7,107 bases of DNA, from NCBI GenBank assembly GCA_900544475.1, contig UQVU01000093.1, positions 1 through 7,107 of the forward strand, in the 5' to 3' direction. Source of the DNA: an uncultured Butyricicoccus sp. Lineage in GTDB: Bacteria > Bacillota > Clostridia > Oscillospirales > Butyricicoccaceae. Positions within the stretch are counted from its first letter, which is position 1. Each line of letters starts with the position of its first letter. The position numbers and the translations under genes were made by a program. The notes beneath the pieces are model-generated. The model made no database searches, was not told where the DNA came from, and saw only the letters and a list, made by a program, of their open reading frames with translations. Positions 5,152 through 7,107 of the stretch are shown in pieces.

Positions 5152-5166
5152 AGGGCGCGGAGGTTT

Positions 5167-5269
5167 GCAAAAGGGGGTACAGGGCACCCAGACTGACGTC
5201 TCGGTTCCCTATACCCCCTCTTGCGACTCCCCCTGACCTTCCGGTCTGCCGCGACTCCCTCCGGTCGCG
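5167..5269. repeat. long imperfect hairpin and diverged direct repeats in the 5013-5412 gap
   Basis: The 400-bp gap between the converging units has no convincing gene. GCAAAAGGGGGTACAGGG (5167-5184) pairs with its counterpart at 5207-5224: 16 paired bases of 18, with mismatches at 5171/5220 and 5180/5211, and a 22-nt loop. Next, GCGACTCCC (5223-5231 and 5251-5259), each followed by TCCGGTC (5240-5246 and 5260-5266), makes a diverged direct repeat. Its second copy can fold as CGCGAC (5250-5255) with GTCGCG (5264-5269). This resembles the palindromic interspersed repeats of GC-rich Firmicutes; whether it recurs in the genome cannot be told here. An orphan AAGGAGG at 5330-5336 has no usable frame after it. 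Confidence 0.65.
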
Positions 5270-5346
5270 CGGCTAAAATGCGGGGGACGCTCGGTCTGCA
5301 TCTCTATCCTCGGTTTTCCGGTGTCGTTTAAGGAGGGATTTGTTAT

Positions 5347-5402
5347 AAAAACCGCGTTCATAGCGGTAAAAAAAGACGCTCCCTTGCATTTTAGGGAACG
5401 TC
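5347..5402 (-). terminator. tandem intrinsic terminators of the cytidylate-kinase-like gene
   Basis: Reading the minus strand, GACGTTCCCT (5402-5393) pairs with AGGGAGCGTC (5384-5375), 10 bp with one G-U, and is followed by seven U (5374-5368). Directly after it ACCGC (5367-5363) pairs with GCGGT (5355-5351), followed by U4. The first hairpin also has T runs on the plus strand and may stop transcription arriving from the left. Confidence 0.88.
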
Positions 5403-5412
5403 CTTTTGTTTT

Positions 5413-6039
5413 TTACTTATCGAACTCGCTTCGTACTTCCATGTACTTTACGATTTCCTCGACCGCGCCCTCAAAGCCGAGCACGCCGCTGTTGATGGAG
5501 ATGTCGTAGTTTCTCGCATCGTACCAGTCGTGGCCGGTGTGGTGCTTGTAGTAGCGCGCACGGTACTCGTCGATTTCGGCGATTTTCTTTCTGACCTCGT
5601 TTTCAGGCAGAGAATCGACCTTCATCGCCTGCTCGAAGCAGAACTCCGGGTCGGCGTGCACGAAAACGCGCACAACGTCCGGTCGGTTCTTCAGAATGTA
5701 GTCCGCGCAGCGGCCGATGAGCACGCACGGGCCCTGAGCCGCGAGCCGCTCGATGATTTTCACCTGATACGAGAACAGCGCCTCGTCCCTGAGGTAGGAC
5801 TTCGAGGAGTCGTTCGGCACCGGCATATCGCCGCGGTAGCGCGCGCGCAGACGCGAAATCAAGTCGCTCTTGAGCCGTTCATCGGAAAACAGCATGGCGT
5901 TCACGCCGCTGTCCTCGGAGGCCATCGTGATGATCTCACGGTTGTAGAACGGAATGCCGAGCCTGTCCGCCAACATCTTGCCTACCGTCTTGCCGCCCGA
6001 GCCGTACTGCCGGGCGATCGTAATGATATAAGGCTTCAT
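5413..6039 (-). CDS. cytidylate kinase-like family protein
   Basis: A 208-residue P-loop protein that I assign to the cytidylate-kinase-like family (AAA-type NMP kinase fold). It opens with MKPYIITIARQYGSGGKTVG, where GSGGKT (13-18) is the phosphate-binding loop, followed by ADRLGIPFYNREII (24-37). Family motifs GRCADYIL (109-116) and ARYYKHHTGHDWYDARNYDI (161-180), then SINSG, are intact. The real substrate of this family is poorly known, so dCMP/CMP phosphorylation is only a name-level inference, and the housekeeping cmk is usually a different protein. The frame extends upstream to 6147, but that part runs through REP-like palindromes. The start at 6039 has AAGGGG about 9 bases before it and matches the family N terminus. 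It lies downstream of livF on the same strand, 131 bases away, with no clear promoter between, and is closed by tandem terminators. Confidence 0.85.
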   Translation of the reverse strand: MKPYIITIARQYGSGGKTVGKMLADRLGIPFYNREIITMASEDSGVNAMLFSDERLKSDLISRLRARYRGDMPVPNDSSKSYLRDEALFSYQVKIIERLAAQGPCVLIGRCADYILKNRPDVVRVFVHADPEFCFEQAMKVDSLPENEVRKKIAEIDEYRARYYKHHTGHDWYDARNYDISINSGVLGFEGAVEEIVKYMEVRSEFDK

Positions 6040-6075
6040 GAAAAAACACCCCTTTTTCTGCTCTTTCGGATATAC

Positions 6076-6158
6076 CGTAGGGCGGGCTGCCCTCAGCCCG
6101 CCGTTTTTCACGGTCAGCTTCCGCGAGCGGCGGCGGGGTGAGGGCACCCCGCCCTACG
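6076..6158. repeat. pair of REP-like palindromes in inverted orientation
   Basis: Two 28-bp units, 6076-6103 and 6131-6158, are inverted copies of each other with few differences. Each starts (or, inverted, ends) with CGTAGGGCGGG. Each is itself a perfect hairpin: GGCGGGCTG-CCCT-CAGCCCGCC at 6081-6102 and GGCGGGGTG-AGGG-CACCCCGCC at 6132-6153, 9 bp with 4-nt loops. The C-G pair at one stem position is swapped to G-C in the other unit, so the hairpin is kept. This is the layout of REP/BIME elements. It lies between livF and the kinase-like gene and could stabilise livF mRNA or damp readthrough. The first hairpin has five T on the plus strand, but no plus-strand gene precedes it. Confidence 0.85.
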
Positions 6159-6170
6159 ATTACATCTTTC

Positions 6171-6881
6171 TTACTCTCCTAAGTATGCCTTCTTGATGGC
6201 GTCGTCGTTCAGCAGGTCGGAGGCCTTGCCGGTCTTGACGACGCGGCCGGTTTCGAGAACGTAGCCGCGGTCTGCGATGGACAGCGCCTTCTTTGCGTTC
6301 TGCTCGACCAGAAGAACGGTCACTCCGTCCTTGTTGATTTCCTGGATAATATCGAAAATCTCATTAACATAGAGTGGGGACAGACCCATCGACGGCTCGT
6401 CGAGAACGATCAGGCGCGGATGGCTCATGAGGGCGCGTCCCATCGCAAGCATCTGCTGCTCGCCGCCGGACAAAGTTCCGGCAAGCTGGTTCTTGCGCTC
6501 TTTCAGACGCGGGAAACGCTTGTAAATCATTTCGATCGTATCTTCAATTTCCTTCTTGTCATTTCTCGTATACGCACCCATTTTCAGGTTCTGGAGAACC
6601 GTCAGGGAAGCGAACACACGGCGCCCCTCCGGCACGTGGGCGATTCCCATTGATACCAGCTTATAGCCCGGTACATGGGTAATATCCGTTCCCTCAAATG
6701 TGATATTGCCTGCCTTGGACGGCAGCAGACCCGTGATCGTGTGAAGCGTCGTCGTCTTTCCGGCTCCGTTGGCACCGATCAGCGCTACCACATCGCCCTG
6801 TTCTACCTCAAAGGAAATTCCCTTGAGTGCCTGTATCACACCATAATATACCTGTAAATCTTTTACTTCCAGCATTGACAT
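6171..6881 (-). CDS. livF: branched-chain amino acid ABC transporter, ATP-binding protein LivF
   Basis: A 236-residue ABC ATPase, one of the two ATPases that drive the LivHM-type permease for leucine, isoleucine and valine, or related amino acids and amides. Walker A GANGAGKT (36-43), the LivF-typical VPEGRRVF in the Q-loop region (83-90), signature LSGGEQQ (137-143), Walker B LIVLDEPSMGLSP (157-169), and VEQN (192-195) in the H-loop region, where LivF proteins carry Q instead of the usual His. It follows livG by 13 bases in the same direction. The first ATG (6881) is chosen because AGGGGGAAG sits at normal distance; an ATG two codons later is an alternative. True substrate depends on the binding protein, which lies outside the window. 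Confidence 0.95.
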   Translation of the reverse strand: MSMLEVKDLQVYYGVIQALKGISFEVEQGDVVALIGANGAGKTTTLHTITGLLPSKAGNITFEGTDITHVPGYKLVSMGIAHVPEGRRVFASLTVLQNLKMGAYTRNDKKEIEDTIEMIYKRFPRLKERKNQLAGTLSGGEQQMLAMGRALMSHPRLIVLDEPSMGLSPLYVNEIFDIIQEINKDGVTVLLVEQNAKKALSIADRGYVLETGRVVKTGKASDLLNDDAIKKAYLGE

Positions 6882-6894
6882 ACGAAACTTCCCC

Positions 6895-7107
6895 CTATTC
6901 TCCCAGATATGCTTTGATAACTTCTGGATTGCTGAGTACTTCGCTGGTCGGTCCCTCTGCCAGCATATGACCGAAGTTTAAGACCGTCAGGCGCTCGCAG
7001 ATACCGGAGACCAGCTTCATATCATGCTCAATGAGAAGTACGGTCATATCAAAATGATCGCGCACGAAACGGATCGTCTTCATCAGCTCTGCCGTCTCAT
7101 TCGGGTT
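6895..7107 (-). CDS. livG: branched-chain amino acid ABC transporter, ATP-binding protein LivG (C-terminal part)
   Basis: The last 70 residues of an ABC ATPase whose upstream part lies beyond the window edge; the frame stays open to 7107. The fragment begins NPNETAELMKTIRF, the region after the D-loop of LivG, and carries the H-loop LLIEHDMKLV with its histidine. It then has the LivG-typical CERLTVLNFGHMLAEGP and the ending PEVIKAYLGE, which livF shares as KKAYLGE. Conserved His here versus Gln in the next gene separates LivG from LivF. Confidence 0.93.
   Translation of the reverse strand, partial: NPNETAELMKTIRFVRDHFDMTVLLIEHDMKLVSGICERLTVLNFGHMLAEGPTSEVLSNPEVIKAYLGE

Noticed and set aside
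5321..5509. Small plus-strand frame after an AAGGAGG-like site (5330-5336)
   Set aside because: Its GTG start precedes that site, and it then runs through the terminators of, and antisense to, the cytidylate-kinase-like gene.

Overview
The window looks like part of the chromosome of a fairly GC-rich gut-type Clostridia (Oscillospiraceae/Butyricicoccaceae-like). This placement is inferred from the gene families, purine-rich ribosome binding sites, TTGACA/TATAAT promoters, two-subunit iron-sulfur serine dehydratase genes and AT-rich intergenic DNA beside GC-rich genes. No gene here fixes the species.

Layout. Positions 1-645 carry no convincing protein gene. They hold two tandem copies of a ~334-bp unit. 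Each copy has its own strong promoter and encodes a candidate structured non-coding RNA of ~235 nt. The RNA is closed by a perfect 13-bp terminal stem, and its inner helices differ between the copies mostly by pair-preserving changes. The unit ends are also long imperfect inverted repeats, so copy 1 has an equally good promoter on the opposite strand. I could not match this RNA to a named family from memory, and it is the best candidate here for something undescribed. It is followed by an intrinsic terminator, then a minus-strand tRNA-Ser(GGA) with its own promoter and terminator.

Positions 988-5106 form a serine uptake and breakdown locus. A LysR-type regulator (minus strand) is divergent from a plus-strand operon: a dicarboxylate/amino acid:cation symporter family protein, then sdaAB and sdaAA, the two subunits of the [4Fe-4S] L-serine dehydratase. 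In the transporter the position of the side-chain-binding arginine of acidic-substrate members is glycine, which fits a neutral substrate such as serine. The likely job is to import serine and deaminate it to pyruvate and ammonia, under LysR control. The two promoters overlap at their -10 boxes. The operon has a ~258-nt leader with an attenuator-like hairpin and two further strong hairpins.

Positions 5013-5412 are a repeat-rich gap between two converging transcription units. It holds the operon terminator, an exact 28-bp tandem duplication, a long hairpin and the terminator of the next gene. From 5413 to the end everything is on the minus strand: the 3' end of livG, livF (branched-chain amino acid ABC transporter ATPases), a pair of REP-like palindromes in inverted orientation, and a cytidylate-kinase-like protein.
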